A stretch of DNA of 64,000 bases from Epichloe hybrida (GCA_019022495.1 JAFEKR010000021.1:558001-622000); one strand, 5' to 3'. Positions 34,065-46,590 are shown, counted from the stretch's first letter. Numbers and translations: made by a program. Notes: generated from the sequence alone by a model not told the origin.

Positions 34065-36269
34065 ATGAAGAGTGCCATAGTCCTCGGGGCTTTCGCCGCC
34101 TACTCCGCGGCTTGGAAGTATCCCGATTGCGACTCCGACAACTGCTACCGTGCCCTGGTCAAGGATGGTCTGAAGCAGGAGGCCGAGTCTTTCTGCTTCT
34201 CTTGGCTCCGTGGTCATAACACGGACGCTGCCGCTATTCCCGCCCAGTTCCAGAATTGCAACGTGGAAGCGGCCAGCTCTGCCTGCTCATGCATCACTTA
34301 CACGGCTACTCACACCACTGGTCCTTCAACCACCTCAACCTATGCTCCTACCACGACAGCTCCTACTACTGCCACCAGCGAGACTACTGCTACCATCGAG
34401 ACTACTACTACTACAGCGCCTTATACTTCTACCACTACGGCTCCTCCTTACATTTCAACTACTACGTCTTGCACTGAAAGCGAGACGACTACTACTGCTG
34501 CCACTAGCGAGACAACTGCCACCAGCGAGACTACTACTACAGCACCTTATACTTCTACCACTACAGCTCCTCCTTATATTTCAACCACTACGTCTTGCAC
34601 TGAAAGCGAGACTACTACTACTGCTGCCACCAGCGAGACTACTACTACAGCGCCTTATACTTCTACTACTACAGCTCCTCCTTATAATTCTACCACTACA
34701 TCTTGCACTGGAAACGAGACTACTACTCCTGCTACTAGCGAGACAACTACTACAGCGCCTTATACTTCTACCACTACAGCTCCTCCATATAATTCTACTA
34801 CTACATCTTGCACTGGAAGCGAGACTACTACTCCTGCCACAAGCGAGACTACCACTCCTGCCACCAGCGAGACTACCACTCCTGCCACAAGCGAGACTAC
34901 CACTCCTGCCACCAGCGAGACTACCACTCCTGCCACTAGCGAGACTACCACTACTATTTGCGAGACTACTACTACTCCTACCACCAGCGAGATTACTACT
35001 CCTGCCACCAGCGAGACTACTACTCCTGCCACTAGCGAGATTACTACTCCTGCTACTAGCGAGACTACTACTCCTGCCACAAGCGAGACTACCACTCCTG
35101 CCACCAGCGAGACTACCACTCCTGCCACTAGCGAGACTACCACTACTATTTGCGAGACTACTACTACTCCTACCACCAGCGAGATTACTACTCCTGCCAC
35201 CAGCGAGACTACTACTCCTGCCACTAGCGAGATTACTACTCCTGCTACTAGCGAGACTACTACTCCTGCCACCAGCGAGATTACTACTCCTGCTACTAGC
35301 GAGACTACTACTCCTGCCACCAGCGAGATTACTACTCCTGCCACCAGCGAGACTACTCCTGTCACCACCCAGCAGACTACTCAGACCACGGCCAGGTGGA
35401 CTAATTCCACCCAGCAGACTACTCAGACCACAGCCAGGTGGACCAATTTCACCCAGCCAGCTACTCAGACCACGACCTTGTGGACCACTTCCACCATCTG
35501 CACCACCAAGATTCACACTATCACTTTATGCCCTCCAGAGGTGACCAAGTGTCCTGGCGGTGACCACACCACGGTCATCACTGAGACCATTCCCATCTCT
35601 ACAACTATCTGTCCTATCACCGAGACTCAGACTGTTCCCACCAGTACTGCGCCTCCTCCCCCTGATACTACATCCACCTACTATGTCACGCGGACCTACA
35701 CCATTACCTCTTGCCCTCCCTCCGTGCCGAACTGCCCTATTGGCCACGTCACCACTACCGTCTATCCTACCGGCACCATGACCGTCCCCGTTGGAACCAT
35801 CATGCCTCCTCCTCCCGGACAGTCAACCGTGGTCCCCCCTCCCCCTGAACAGTCAACTGTTGTACCTCCTCCCGGCGAAACTCCAGGTGTCCCTCCACCC
35901 GGACAGTCAACTGTTGTACCTCCCCCCGGAGAGACTCCAGGTGTTCCTCCCCCCGGACAGTCAACCGTTGTACCTCCTCCCGGCGAGACTCCAGGTGTTC
36001 CTCCCCCCGGACAGTCAACCGTTGTACCTCCTCCCGGCGAGACTCCAGGTGTTCCTCCCCCCGGACACGTTGTACCTCCTCCCGGCGAGACTACTGTCCC
36101 AACCAGCGCTATTCCTATCGGCAGCAACTCTACTTCTACTGGAGGCTATCCTCCCATCGCCACCACTACAAGTGGCTTTCCTCCCAATGTCACCGCTGCC
36201 GCCGGTCAGCTCTCTTACAGCCTCGAGCTTGCCGCCGCCGCCGCCGGTATCGCCGTTCTCTTCCTGTAA
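34065..36269 (+). CDS. GPI-anchored mucin-like cell-surface protein (adhesin-like)
   Basis: Single exon, 734 residues. Order: signal peptide MKSAIVLGAFAAYSAA; a six-cysteine N-terminal domain (C22, C27, C44, C65, C74, C76, ending SSACSCI); a long Thr/Ser region with TTAPYTSTTTAPPY blocks, then many octapeptides of the type ETTTPATS; a segment with two TICTTK..TITLCPPEVTKCPGG-like motifs; four PPPGETPGV/PPPGQSTVV units; and a C-terminal hydrophobic tail (ELAAAAAGIAVLFL) after a small-residue stretch, as for GPI attachment. It should be heavily O-mannosylated and wall-bound. The layout recalls fungal MAD1-type adhesins, but that is architecture only. The ATG at 34065 (CAAGATGA) opens a proper signal peptide; the frame extends 47 codons further up without one. 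Confidence 0.88.
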   Translation: MKSAIVLGAFAAYSAAWKYPDCDSDNCYRALVKDGLKQEAESFCFSWLRGHNTDAAAIPAQFQNCNVEAASSACSCITYTATHTTGPSTTSTYAPTTTAPTTATSETTATIETTTTTAPYTSTTTAPPYISTTTSCTESETTTTAATSETTATSETTTTAPYTSTTTAPPYISTTTSCTESETTTTAATSETTTTAPYTSTTTAPPYNSTTTSCTGNETTTPATSETTTTAPYTSTTTAPPYNSTTTSCTGSETTTPATSETTTPATSETTTPATSETTTPATSETTTPATSETTTTICETTTTPTTSEITTPATSETTTPATSEITTPATSETTTPATSETTTPATSETTTPATSETTTTICETTTTPTTSEITTPATSETTTPATSEITTPATSETTTPATSEITTPATSETTTPATSEITTPATSETTPVTTQQTTQTTARWTNSTQQTTQTTARWTNFTQPATQTTTLWTTSTICTTKIHTITLCPPEVTKCPGGDHTTVITETIPISTTICPITETQTVPTSTAPPPPDTTSTYYVTRTYTITSCPPSVPNCPIGHVTTTVYPTGTMTVPVGTIMPPPPGQSTVVPPPPEQSTVVPPPGETPGVPPPGQSTVVPPPGETPGVPPPGQSTVVPPPGETPGVPPPGQSTVVPPPGETPGVPPPGHVVPPPGETTVPTSAIPIGSNSTSTGGYPPIATTTSGFPPNVTAAAGQLSYSLELAAAAAGIAVLFL
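34819..35355. repeat. 24-bp coding minisatellite with 192-bp higher-order repeat
   Basis: The unit encodes ETTTPATS or EITTPATS. A variant unit encoding TTTICETTTTPT occurs twice exactly 192 bp apart (34960 and 35152), showing duplication of eight units as one block. Confidence 0.9.
35806..36084. repeat. Proline-rich 54-bp coding repeat
   Basis: The unit encodes PPPGQSTVVPPPGETPGV. Four units are nearly intact, with shortened units at both ends. Confidence 0.9.
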
Positions 36270-37270
36270 AGAACAGCGAGATGATGAGCGGACTACTTTT
36301 TTTTCTTTCAACTTCAGTCATTTGAAACGGACACGATTTACGTTTTTAAATACATATTAGAACGGAGACAGTTCATGATACACGTCTGCCTGCGCAGAGC
36401 CAGGACCAGGAGAGGTTCATGCACACGTTGACATTATGTCTTTGCCAGTAGTATTAATCAATCATATTATTTCAAAAAGAAGCCGTGCCGTTGTGAGCAA
36501 GGCGAGTTTCAAGTCACCATTAAAATGTTTGTCCTCGGATGTCATAACCAGCCGGAAAGACACAACTACGGACTAGTGTAGAGTAGTCAAAAATATCTTC
36601 TTCCTCTCCTAGTCGCGCAAAAAGAAGCGCTAGAAAGCGACGAAAGATTGCGAGTGAATTGTGGTTCAGCAGTCGGGCTCTGACAGCTCCAATCAGATGG
36701 AAGACACGGCAGAATGGCTTGGCACGAGGAATGCGGGAAACGAAGGCGTTGGATGAACGGTGGGCCTAATGGCTTGTTTCATGCTTCGTGGGGCGTCGAG
36801 GCTAGATGCCACAATGGAATCCCTGTCTTTCTCGGGTCGCGTGCTCGAAAAAAAAAAAACCCCCCAAGACGTGGCAAATCGGACGATGACGATGGGTTCA
36901 TCCGACGACCGACGTTGAGGAATCATCGCGTGGACGTGAGACACTGGCGTCTAAGCGCTTTGACCGTGTCCCGCGCCGGACGTGATGATTTCTGGATGTC
37001 AGTGCGGGTCAGTGTCAAAAGTCAAATCTGGGAGGGATCACAATTCCCGGGGAAACCGATGGATGGAGAAGGCAAGGGACGGGGACCGGGAACCCCGCGC
37101 ACCATCATGACATTCATCATGCGAATTGCACTGGCTTCAGGTGGAGTTTCCTATCCTTTTTTTTCTTTTTTTTTTTGGATGCGTAGGGAAGAATGTGTCA
37201 GTCCTGTGGTTGGCGACTTCGTGATGGACGACTGTGCAGGCGCGCGACAAACCGAAAGCGGGGTTCGCTC
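36270..37270. other. Intergenic region at the right edge of the gene island
   Basis: A frame of 219 codons at 36714-37373 runs through A, C and T homopolymers and into the repeat boundary; I do not accept it as a gene. Composition is ordinary until about 37270 and then becomes AT-rich. Confidence 0.5.
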
Positions 37271-38057
37271 CTATCTCCTTGAGTGTGTGCTAGCTTGTGG
37301 AGTCACCTTAGCTAGGGTCTGTATCCAATTAGATAGAAGTGGATTAGAGGTACATTCGCTTATGTATAAATAGGCTAATAATAAATATATTACTAATTTT
37401 CCCTATATAAAGCATTACACCACGCTTTCGCAGACCCACGCAGTCACTAAGCTTATGGCAAGGGGGCTGTGGGGGCCCCACTGACCCACAAGCTGCACTG
37501 AAGGAGATCGGCTCTCTTCTAGCTAACGTGTTTATGCTAGAAGAAAAGAGGCATTTAGAAAACAACTTTTATTAACTCTATCTAATGACTCATAGGAAAA
37601 TAAAGAGTAAAGCCTTTCTTTTATAAAAAATTCTTTTTAGTATAGCTTTTAAGCTAGGAGATAAGTTAGTGCCTTTGTAAGGCCCCACTCACAACACGGG
37701 TGCACCCCGCTAGTGCACCACGCTGTAGGGCTAGGTCCACGTAACACTAGCAAGCCACTAGCTATAAGTTAGTAACTTATATATATAACACACTTAGACT
37801 TAGTAAGCTTTAGTTAATATATAAGCGCCCTTATATCTCTTACTTAGCTATCCCTTATTCTTATAATTCTAAAGCTTCTCTTACTAGCTACCTAAGAGTA
37901 ATATAAAGGGAAGAACTACTTAATTTACTAGAGTAATACTATATATTCCCTAGGACTTACTAAATAAGGGTAATACTATAGCTAGTAATATATTATATTT
38001 TATAAGAACCTTATCTAAGACTAAATTCTTTACTATAGAGGTAAAAAAGGTAGTAAT
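37271..38057 (+). mobile_element. Repeat block entry; probable 5' part of Gypsy element D
   Basis: AT-rich, stop-rich DNA begins near 37275. Two GC-retaining islands interrupt it, at about 37420-37520 and 37680-37745. The second begins with a possible LTR start (TGTAAGGCCCCAC at 37675). The end of this block is the flank of Gypsy B: GTAAT at 38053-38057 is repeated at 47462-47466, so this DNA was continuous with 47467 onward before B inserted. The LTR assignment of D cannot be proven because its other LTR is outside the window. Confidence 0.5.
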
Positions 38058-38276
38058 TGTTATGGACTAGCCCCTAGGCGGCTGCAATAGGGCGTTGATA
38101 TAGTATTAAGAGACTTAGGGAAGAGAAGGGAAAGGAAAAGAGGCTATCCCTAGTAATGCCCCTTATACCCCCTTAGCTCCTTATATAAGCCCCCCTTTCC
38201 TTACCTTACCTATTCTTACTTACCCCTACCCTTCTTACTATATAGAAAATGCTTAGGTAAAGCCTAAGCCCTTATA
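38058..38276 (-). repeat. Gypsy B LTR, left copy (3' LTR)
   Basis: 219 bp, starting TGTTATGGAC; the right end is mutated (CTTATA where the partner has CTTACA). It matches 47243-47461 along its length, including the AAGAGACTTAGGGAAGAGAA block. Confidence 0.9.
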
Positions 38277-41200
38277 TATACCCTTACTTAGTCTTGTTAA
38301 GCCTGCCCCTTTATTATAGTATGCCCTATTATACTATTAGTAAATAAGGCAAATTACTCCTACCTTTACTACTACCTTTTTATAAATTATCTAGTAGGTA
38401 TTTAATTATATTTAATCCTATTCCTTACTTATTACTATTAGGTATGTAACACCTGCATCCTACTAGCTTATTATGCTATTATTATGCGCGTGATATGTTT
38501 ACCTTGCTAACTTATTATTATTATAATATCTAGCCCCTACCCCTATTAGTTTGTAATTTATCTAATAAGGGTATATAATATATTTACCCTACTAACCTAT
38601 TATTTTATTATAGTCTCTAACCTTACCCTTACTAGTTTATTAATTACCTAATATAGGTACTAAACCACATATAAATATCTTACTTAGTTCCTTATTATAT
38701 CTTACCTTCCCTTATATAATACTATTTATTTATTATTATAGTTTTATTATACCTTCCCCTTCTTCTATTAGTTCTTGCTTCTTAGATAATCGCTCCCTTA
38801 TTAAATATACCTTATAATCTATCTAACCCTTCTTTATCTCTAGCTACTTCTATAACGCCCTTATCCTATTTTATTAGTAAGTTCCTTATAGAAGGTAACT
38901 TTAATAATAAATAATATACTACTCTCTAATCTATTTAGTGCTCTTATAGGCTATATATAAAATAGGCCCTTACTACTAGTATACTAGAATACTACCTACC
39001 TAAGTCTAGGGAATCCTATTCTCTATATTAGAGGTAATATCTTACCTATATTTAGTATACTAGGCTCTTATTTACTAACTTATATCTTTATTATATATTA
39101 AAGGATATTAAGGTAAAGATTACTATAGGTATATATATTATTAAACCTAGAGTCCTAAAGACTAAGGAAATAAAAAAGAAAATACCTATTTTATCTTAAA
39201 GGTATTACTACCTTATTAATTAGTAAAACTCCCTCCTTACCTAGGCTTAGTTTAACCTAGCTTTTATTTAGTTAGCCCTTAGGGTATCCCTAGCTATAAA
39301 TACTACTATAATAAATATAACTAGTCTTAATATTACCCCTTTTATTAGCACTAGCCCTTTAGGTAGTTATAGTATAGCTTAATCTATATAATAAGTTATA
39401 GGTGTTTTATTCTAATAAAACTAATAAGTTATAGGTAAGCTAAGTGTAATATATATAGAGATATATAATTAATTTACTACGCTCCTCTAAGCTTTATTAC
39501 TTTATTACTAAGATAAGATCTATTAATATTCTTAGATTACTAGGTTAAGTAATAAATCTCCTTTATATTACTACTAGCATTATTTACGCTATTCTTTTAT
39601 ATTAGGTTTAACTTATAATTATATTCCTAGGTTATTAGGAGCTAGCTATCCTCTAGCTAGAAATAATATACCTCCTTCTCCTAGCTATCCTTCTCTTATA
39701 TACTATTCTCCTACTAGGTCTTTTATTATACCCCCTCTTACTTATACTTCTCACACTAACCTTACCTATACTATCCTAGTTCTAGGTTATACCTAATATA
39801 AACTAGATAAATAACTTATTATACTATACCTATTACCTAGTAAAGAAAGTGCTATAGCTATAGTAGTAGTAGTATAACTTTAGCTAGAGATAATACTCTT
39901 CTATTTATCTTCTCCTAGTAATTAAGGTAATAACTTATTAGATAAGTATTCTTATTAAGTAGTAGTAAAATATAGTAAGTAAGTATCTAAGGCGCTTATA
40001 GAAGTCTTTATAGCTATATAAGTTTTCTAAAATTAATTTAGTCTATTATTAGTTTATATATTACCTTATTTTACCTTAAATTCATTAAGTACTTATATTT
40101 TCTCTATGCTTTCTAGTAGCTCCTATATTAGTTAGGAGTATCCTACTTACTTAACTAAGATATTCTATTATTTTCCTTGCCCCTATGTATTCTAAGCCGC
40201 TAGAATTCGCTTAACCTAATATTTCTTTATAAGCTTATTATTACCCTCTGCTAGGACTTATTTAGGACCTAGGCATAAGTCTTATAGCTATTAGCTTAGG
40301 AGTAGGTCTTTTGCTATATATTTAATAAGGTCTATATGAAAAACTAGATAAATACCCCTTAGTATATTAAGTTAGACTATAAGAGAGAATAGCACTTCTA
40401 TAACTATATACTTTATAGCTACCTAGTTAAGTTTCCTTAAGGGGTAGTTTATCTTTATATTCCTAAGTAATAGCTATACCTTATCCCTAACCTAAAAATA
40501 TTTTACTAGGCGTCTTAATACTAATATTATATCTTATTACTATTACTATATATAAGCTATTATAGCCTAAGCTAAATAAGTACTCTCTTAGAGATAGCTA
40601 AGGAAATAAATAGCTCTCCCCTTTAGTATAGTTATAAATATAAGTATATCTAGTTAGGTTTAAATTAGTTTAAGATTATATCCATGGAGTAATCTATTTA
40701 GGCTTACTCTAGTAGCTAATAAGGTCTTATTATTAATCACTAGTTAATAAGCAGTAAGGTATTCTAGCTAGTTATACTATAAGAAGGAAATAGTAACATA
40801 TAAAATTACTTATACCTCCTAGTTTACCCATTCTATACTGCTATTAGTCTAAGGATAGTGTAATATAAAGAGTAATTAATCTATCCCTACTAGGGAATAT
40901 AATATTATCTAAAATTATCCTAACTAGTCTAAGCCTTAGTCTATAATAATAGACTAAGGGAATTCTCTAAACCTTTACTAAACTATCTTAAAGTATTCTA
41001 TATAATCCTTAGCTTTTATAGAGGTTATAGCCTTAAGCTATATAAACTTTAATAGCCTATCTATAATAACCATAAGGTATTAAGGTTACTTAGGTAATAA
41101 AGCTAGCAAGTTTATTATAAAGTTAATAAAGATTTATAACCAAAACTAATTAGGGATTAGTAAAGGCTTTAGTAAGCCCTAGCATTACTAATAGCTCTTA

Positions 41201-44200
41201 TAGCTACTAATATAGTAGTAGTTATAAATAAATCTTACTACGTCCTATAACATTCTATCCTAATAAAACTAGCGTTATAAAATTTAAAACATAGTGTTAT
41301 AGCTAGGGTGACCTACAACTAGTAAGTCATGACTTTATTAGATAAGAGTTATTATAAGGGGTTCCTAGGCTAAGACCTATATACGCCCCTAGAACTATAG
41401 CGTGCTATAAGCACTTATAGAATAATCCGTAACCTATTCTCTTATTATTACTTCTGGGGGAAACTTCCTAGTACCCTCCTAAATAGCTTTTAGTTATATG
41501 CTATATATAAGGTCTAATATAATAGCCTAGTCCTAGAGGTCCTAAAGGTGCTTACTAGTAAAGAGGGCCTCCCTTACTAGAGGTAGGGATAATTAGTGTA
41601 TGTATAAGGCCGTAACGGGTTTATCTAGGTATATTTCTAGTAATAGGGATAGTTACGTAATTATAATTAGCTATAGAACCTATCCCTGTCTTAAGGACTC
41701 CCTATATTAGTCCTATTCCCTCCTAGATAGGGTGTCTAAGCGTTACGCTTATATGCTAGGTCTATAATATAAATAGAAATTAAATAGCGCAAGCGTATCT
41801 GCCTATTAAGCTTACTATTCTAATATTAGTCTTAGTGTTATAAAGTACTCTAGGTTCTTATAGTCTATATAAATCATAAACGGGCGGGAGATACCTTATA
41901 ACTCTACTCACTATACCTTTAAGCATAAAATAATAGCTAGCAGCTCCTTATTATAAATTATATAATTCTTTTATAATACTATAAGACTAGCAAAGTAGTA
42001 AGCCACTAGGTATAATACGCTATCTAGTCCTAATTATAAGAGGTAACCACTAAGGGCTATTCCTAAGCAGTCAGCCTCCACTACTATAAGGTAGTCTAGA
42101 TCCTATTATGCTAGGATAGGATATATAATAAAAGTATTCTTTAGCCTCTTAAAAGCCTTATCCTCCTCTAGTCCCTAGTAAAATAAAGTATTTCTCTTAG
42201 TAAGATAAATAAGGGGGGCTACTAACTTAGAGAAGTTACTAATAAAGTTATAATAGAAGTTTATAAACCCTAAGAAGCTTTAGACCCCCTATAGCTTCAT
42301 AGGTACTACCTATTCCCTTATAGCCACTACCTTTATAGAATTAGGATAAATTAAGTATTTTACTATAATAATATATCCTAGGTATTAGACCTCTTTAATA
42401 GTAAACATAGACTTATTAATATTAAGGTATAGTCCTATAGAATATAAGCGTCCTAATATTAATTATACCTTTACTATATAGTCCTTCCTTAATCCCCTAG
42501 AGTAAACTAAAATATTATTAAGATAAGCTATTATAAAGTCCCCTAATACATCCCCTAAGGATTTATTAATATACTATTAGAAGGTTACTAGTGTACTTAC
42601 TAGGCTAAATAGATAAACTAACTATTTAAATAGTCTAAACCTAGTGTAAAAGGTAGTAAGGTGCTCCTTACCCTTAGCTATCTATAGTTTATAAAACACT
42701 ATATAAATATTTACCTTTATAAACTAATATACCTAGGAGAGGGAGTATAGTATCTCCTTAATTAATAGGAGTAAATATTAATCCTATACTATAATCTTAT
42801 TAAGTGCGTAATAGTTTATATAAAACTACTATCCCTTATTTACTTTCTTTATAAGGAGAATAGGGGCTATAGCTAATAAGGAGCTAGCATAAATCCAGCC
42901 CTTATCTATTAGATTTATTATCTAGTGACGAACCTCTAATAACTAATCCCTTAGTATATTATATAGTAGACCCTATAGGAGTATTAGTTTAGATTCATCT
43001 AGATTCCTATATAAATATATATAATAATTAAGGGAACCCTTATATAAGGGTAGGCTATTAGCTTTAGCCTTATTAAAAAGATTTATAAAGTCTGCTAATT
43101 CCCTTAGTAATATAGCTATATTAAAGCTATCTAGTTTTATTTTAAGCACTATAATCTATAGTAGTATTATTATTTCTTTAAGGCTTATGGCTATAAACCT
43201 TATTATAGTATCCCTTATCTTTTATACCTATTACGCCTTAGCCACATATAAGGAACTAATAATCCCCTATACTAGGGCTTCCCCCTTGCGCTTAGTGGCT
43301 TCTAAAACATAAAGGCCCTCCGCTATACTAATTACTAGTTACTATTTTACTATATAAATTATAATATTATAGTGCTCTAGCTATAGCATACTAAAGATAA
43401 TATCCTAGGTAAGACCTAGGATAATATATAAGTATACTAATAACTCCTACCTATTAATATTAATACTAGCTTATACTATATAAGTAATAGAGAAGAACTT
43501 CTCTCTTTATTACCTCCCTCTTCTCTCTATTTTTACTATAGTATATACCTACCTTTATTTTAGTAGTTATATAAGCTCTAGGCTAAGCTATCTTACTACT
43601 AATTTACTAATAGCACTATAGTAATTATAGCTATAATTAATCTAGATATTAATATAAAAACATATATTAAAGAGTACTAGGATTAAGAAAGGTAGTTAGT
43701 CTATGTATTAATTTATATCTCTATCTATATCTATAAACTAGCTATACTTATTTAAATCTATAGCTACTAGCTAGCCCCTTTGCCCCTATATAAGACTTTA
43801 CTTAAGGGCTACTTATTTTCTAAGGAGTTTATAGTAACCTCCTTATTTACGCTTTTTATATCTACCTTATATAAGTTAATCTAGACCTTAGGTTAGTAGG
43901 GCAGGAGGAAGGTATATTCCTAGATATAATAGTCCTTAGATCTATAATATAGGTAGCACCCCTCTTAGTAGCGTTTAGTTAGTTTTGCCTAAGTTACTTA
44001 CTTAGCCCTTAGCTAATTTGTATTTCTCTTTAGGCCCTTATCCTTCTTATTTAGCTTATTTTACTTACCTTATTAAGTTATTATAGCACACACTCCTATT
44101 ATAGGTGTATTGCCATTATAGTCTATTTATTAGGGGGTAAGTTAACCTAGCTAGGGTTTATATTAGTTCTAAAACTTCTTCTCTAAGGTATAAGATTTAA

Positions 44201-44949
44201 TATTAACTATAATACTATAGTACTAAGTAACTATAATATAGTATTCTATTTAGCTTATCCCCTTACTAATAGATATTTCTCTTATACACTTATTAAGCGC
44301 GCGTTAAAGCTTAGCTAGCTTAATATCCTTAGTCTAATAAGTCCCCCTTACTAGGGAGAGTTTCTATTTAAAATAAATAAAAAACATAGTAAATAGCTCC
44401 CTTACCCCTTATTTAATCTAGTTAAGTTCTATAAGGGCTATCTCCTATTTATAGGGATTTATATAGAGTATTTCTAAGTAAGTTAGGAAAGCTATAGGGT
44501 TATAGTTATTTATATAGCCTATCTTAAAGAATAATATAATCTAAGCCTAAACCTTAGGTAATAGGTTCTAGTAAATAAATACCTATTAGTCCTTATTAGA
44601 CTTAATAAAGTCCCTGTCTACCTCTAACTTATATTCTATTAGGAACTTCTAGGTAGCAAATGTAGCCTTATTACTATTATATAGGTTACCTATAAGAATT
44701 GGTTTTTAGCGGATTTGTAATATAAAGGATAGTAAGGCTAGCCCCTAAAGTAAAATATAATCCGGATTAATTCTAGTAGGGTCTATTAGGGTATTTAGTG
44801 GGAAGTTTTATTATACTACTAATTCTAGGTTTGTATATACGTGTTATTATAGGCTCTTAATTACCCTTGCCTACTATGCAGAGCATTGTTGTATTGTATT
44901 GTATTGTATTTTTTGGCCCTTCGATGTATTGTATTGTATTGTATTGCCC

Positions 44950-45017
44950 TATGTATTGTATTGTGTATTGTATTGTATTAAAAATACAATACAATACAAC
45001 ACAATACATACAATACA
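44950..45017. repeat. Large imperfect hairpin of TATTG/AATAC pentamers
   Basis: The left arm at 44952-44979 (TGTATTGTATTGTG and onward) is nearly complementary to the right arm at 44983-45017 (AATACAATACAATAC and onward) across an A-rich loop. It lies in the left subterminal part of the hAT element. Confidence 0.75.
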
Positions 45018-45329
45018 ATGTATTGTTAGGGAAAAATATAAGTGGGGTATTATATAAATTCATTATATAGTAGATTTTTTAAATAATCTAATTATAGTAT
45101 TCTTATTTTTATATATAATTTAGTTATTTATTTAAAAATCTATTAAGTTTTAGCTTATTTAGAAAAGTAAGCTTATTTAAAATATATAATATCTTAGTAA
45201 TATTCTTTTATATCTATTTTAAAAAATGATTTTTTCTTAATATATTAAGGGTCTTTTTATTCTTATATCTATTTTCTATGATTTATTATAATTATTTATT
45301 ATATAAAAATACATTATAATACAATACAA

Positions 45330-45545
45330 TACATTACATTACATTAAATTTGGTTGTTACATGTGGCACTAGCTGGGTATTGCTAGTAATTTTTTTGGTT
45401 CCTTGAAAATTAGATGCATTGGCCACAGCCAATGACCCCAAAAAAAATTAAAAATCAATACAATACATTACAATACATTACAATACATTACAATACAATA
45501 CAATACATTACAATACAATACAATACATTACAATACAATATAATG
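45330..45545. repeat. ATTAC/ATACA pentamer array around a GC-retaining core
   Basis: TACATTACATTA and CAATACATTA units flank a core at 45350-45440 that is much less AT-rich. The core carries the inverted repeat CATTGGC/GCCAATG (45417-45423 and 45428-45434) and TGTGGC/GCCACA arms (45362-45367 and 45422-45427). Confidence 0.6.
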
Positions 45546-46213
45546 TATTATTAAAAAGGTAAGGTAGTATATATACTTATTATATAGTAGATTTTTAATA
45601 TAATCTAAATAAGATATCCTTAAAGTTTTATACTATTTAGGTATTTAGTTATAGAATTATAAAGTTTTAGCTAATTTAGACTATTAAGCTATATATATAT
45701 ATAGGGTAGCTATAAATAGTATTATCTAAACTTAACTTATAGTAATATTTATTCTTTATATTTTAAAGGTTATCCTATCTTTCTAGCTTTTTATAGGATT
45801 TACTATGCATTTTAATATAGTATTTTTGCTTTAAATATAATATTTACCCTAAAGAAATAATTTATAATTCTAAATAAATAAGATTAAAACTCTAATAAAA
45901 ATATACTTATATATATAAGGAATTTATTATAAAGAGAAAATTAAAATTTATTTAATAAATGCTTCTTTTACTATTAAGCTATTTTATTATAATTATAATA
46001 AATTATATTAGCTTTTAACCTTTTTTAAACTAAAAGAAAAGGAAAAAACCTAGGAAAAGCTTATAAAGAAAAGTTAAAATATTATATAAAGAATAATCAT
46101 AATATATATACTATTTTTTTAATATTAAGTAAATAAATAAATAAGCTTTAAAAGTAAGTTTAACTATTTATACTACTTTTAGCTTACTTACTTAGTTATA
46201 TAGTGGTTCTTAA

Positions 46214-46590
46214 AGTGGGTCTTGTTAAACACTAAAAACCAAGTATAATCCCTTTCTATAGTTATATAACTTTAGCTAAGAAGAGGAGAATATATAAAAG
46301 TGGGTCTAATAGTGGGTCTTGTTAAACACTAAAAACCAAGTATAATCTCTTTCTATAGTTATATAACTTTAGCTAAGAAGAGGAGGATATATAAAAGTGG
46401 GCCTAAAAGTGGGCCCTATTAGTTATACTATAAACCTAGTATTATCTCTTTACTTAGTTATATAATTCTAGCTAAAAAGAAATATATATACAAAAGTGGG
46501 TCTTATTAGTTATACTATAAACATAATAATCTCTTTACTTAGTTATGTAATTTTAGTTAAAAAGAGAGAAATATACTAAAGTAAGTCTTA
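46214..46590. repeat. Tandem repeat of 86-98 bp, about four copies, inside the hAT element
   Basis: AGTGGG(T/C)C(T/C) marks the unit starts at 46214, 46311, 46409 and 46495. Units share TATAATC(T/C)CTTT and TTATATAACTTTAGCTAA blocks and diverge gradually to the right. Confidence 0.85.

Noticed and set aside
34210..35544. Long alternative frames over the surface-protein gene (444 codons plus; 311 and 202 codons minus)
   Set aside because: They are monotonous Leu/Arg-, Ser/Gly- or Val/Ala-rich translations of the 24-bp coding repeat; a repeat length divisible by three keeps all frames open. Only the frame at 34065 has a signal peptide, Cys-rich head and GPI tail.
4774..36269. Secondary-metabolite gene cluster built around the Zn2Cys6 regulator, dehydrogenase and APH gene
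   Set aside because: There is no backbone synthase, and the phosphate carrier, F-box and 2EXR genes lie in between. The mix looks like ordinary neighbourhood.
3791..37270. tRNA or rRNA genes in the island
   Set aside because: I looked for B-box-like GGTTCGA..CC words with pairing arms and for rRNA-like blocks and found none that I could support; a tRNA scan would be decisive.
36714..37373. 219-codon plus-strand frame
   Set aside because: It crosses A, C and T homopolymers and runs into the RIP-mutated block, with no domain or splice logic.
44857..45070. Two 67-68 codon frames over the TATTG pentamer array
   Set aside because: Low-complexity translation of a transposon subterminal repeat on both strands.
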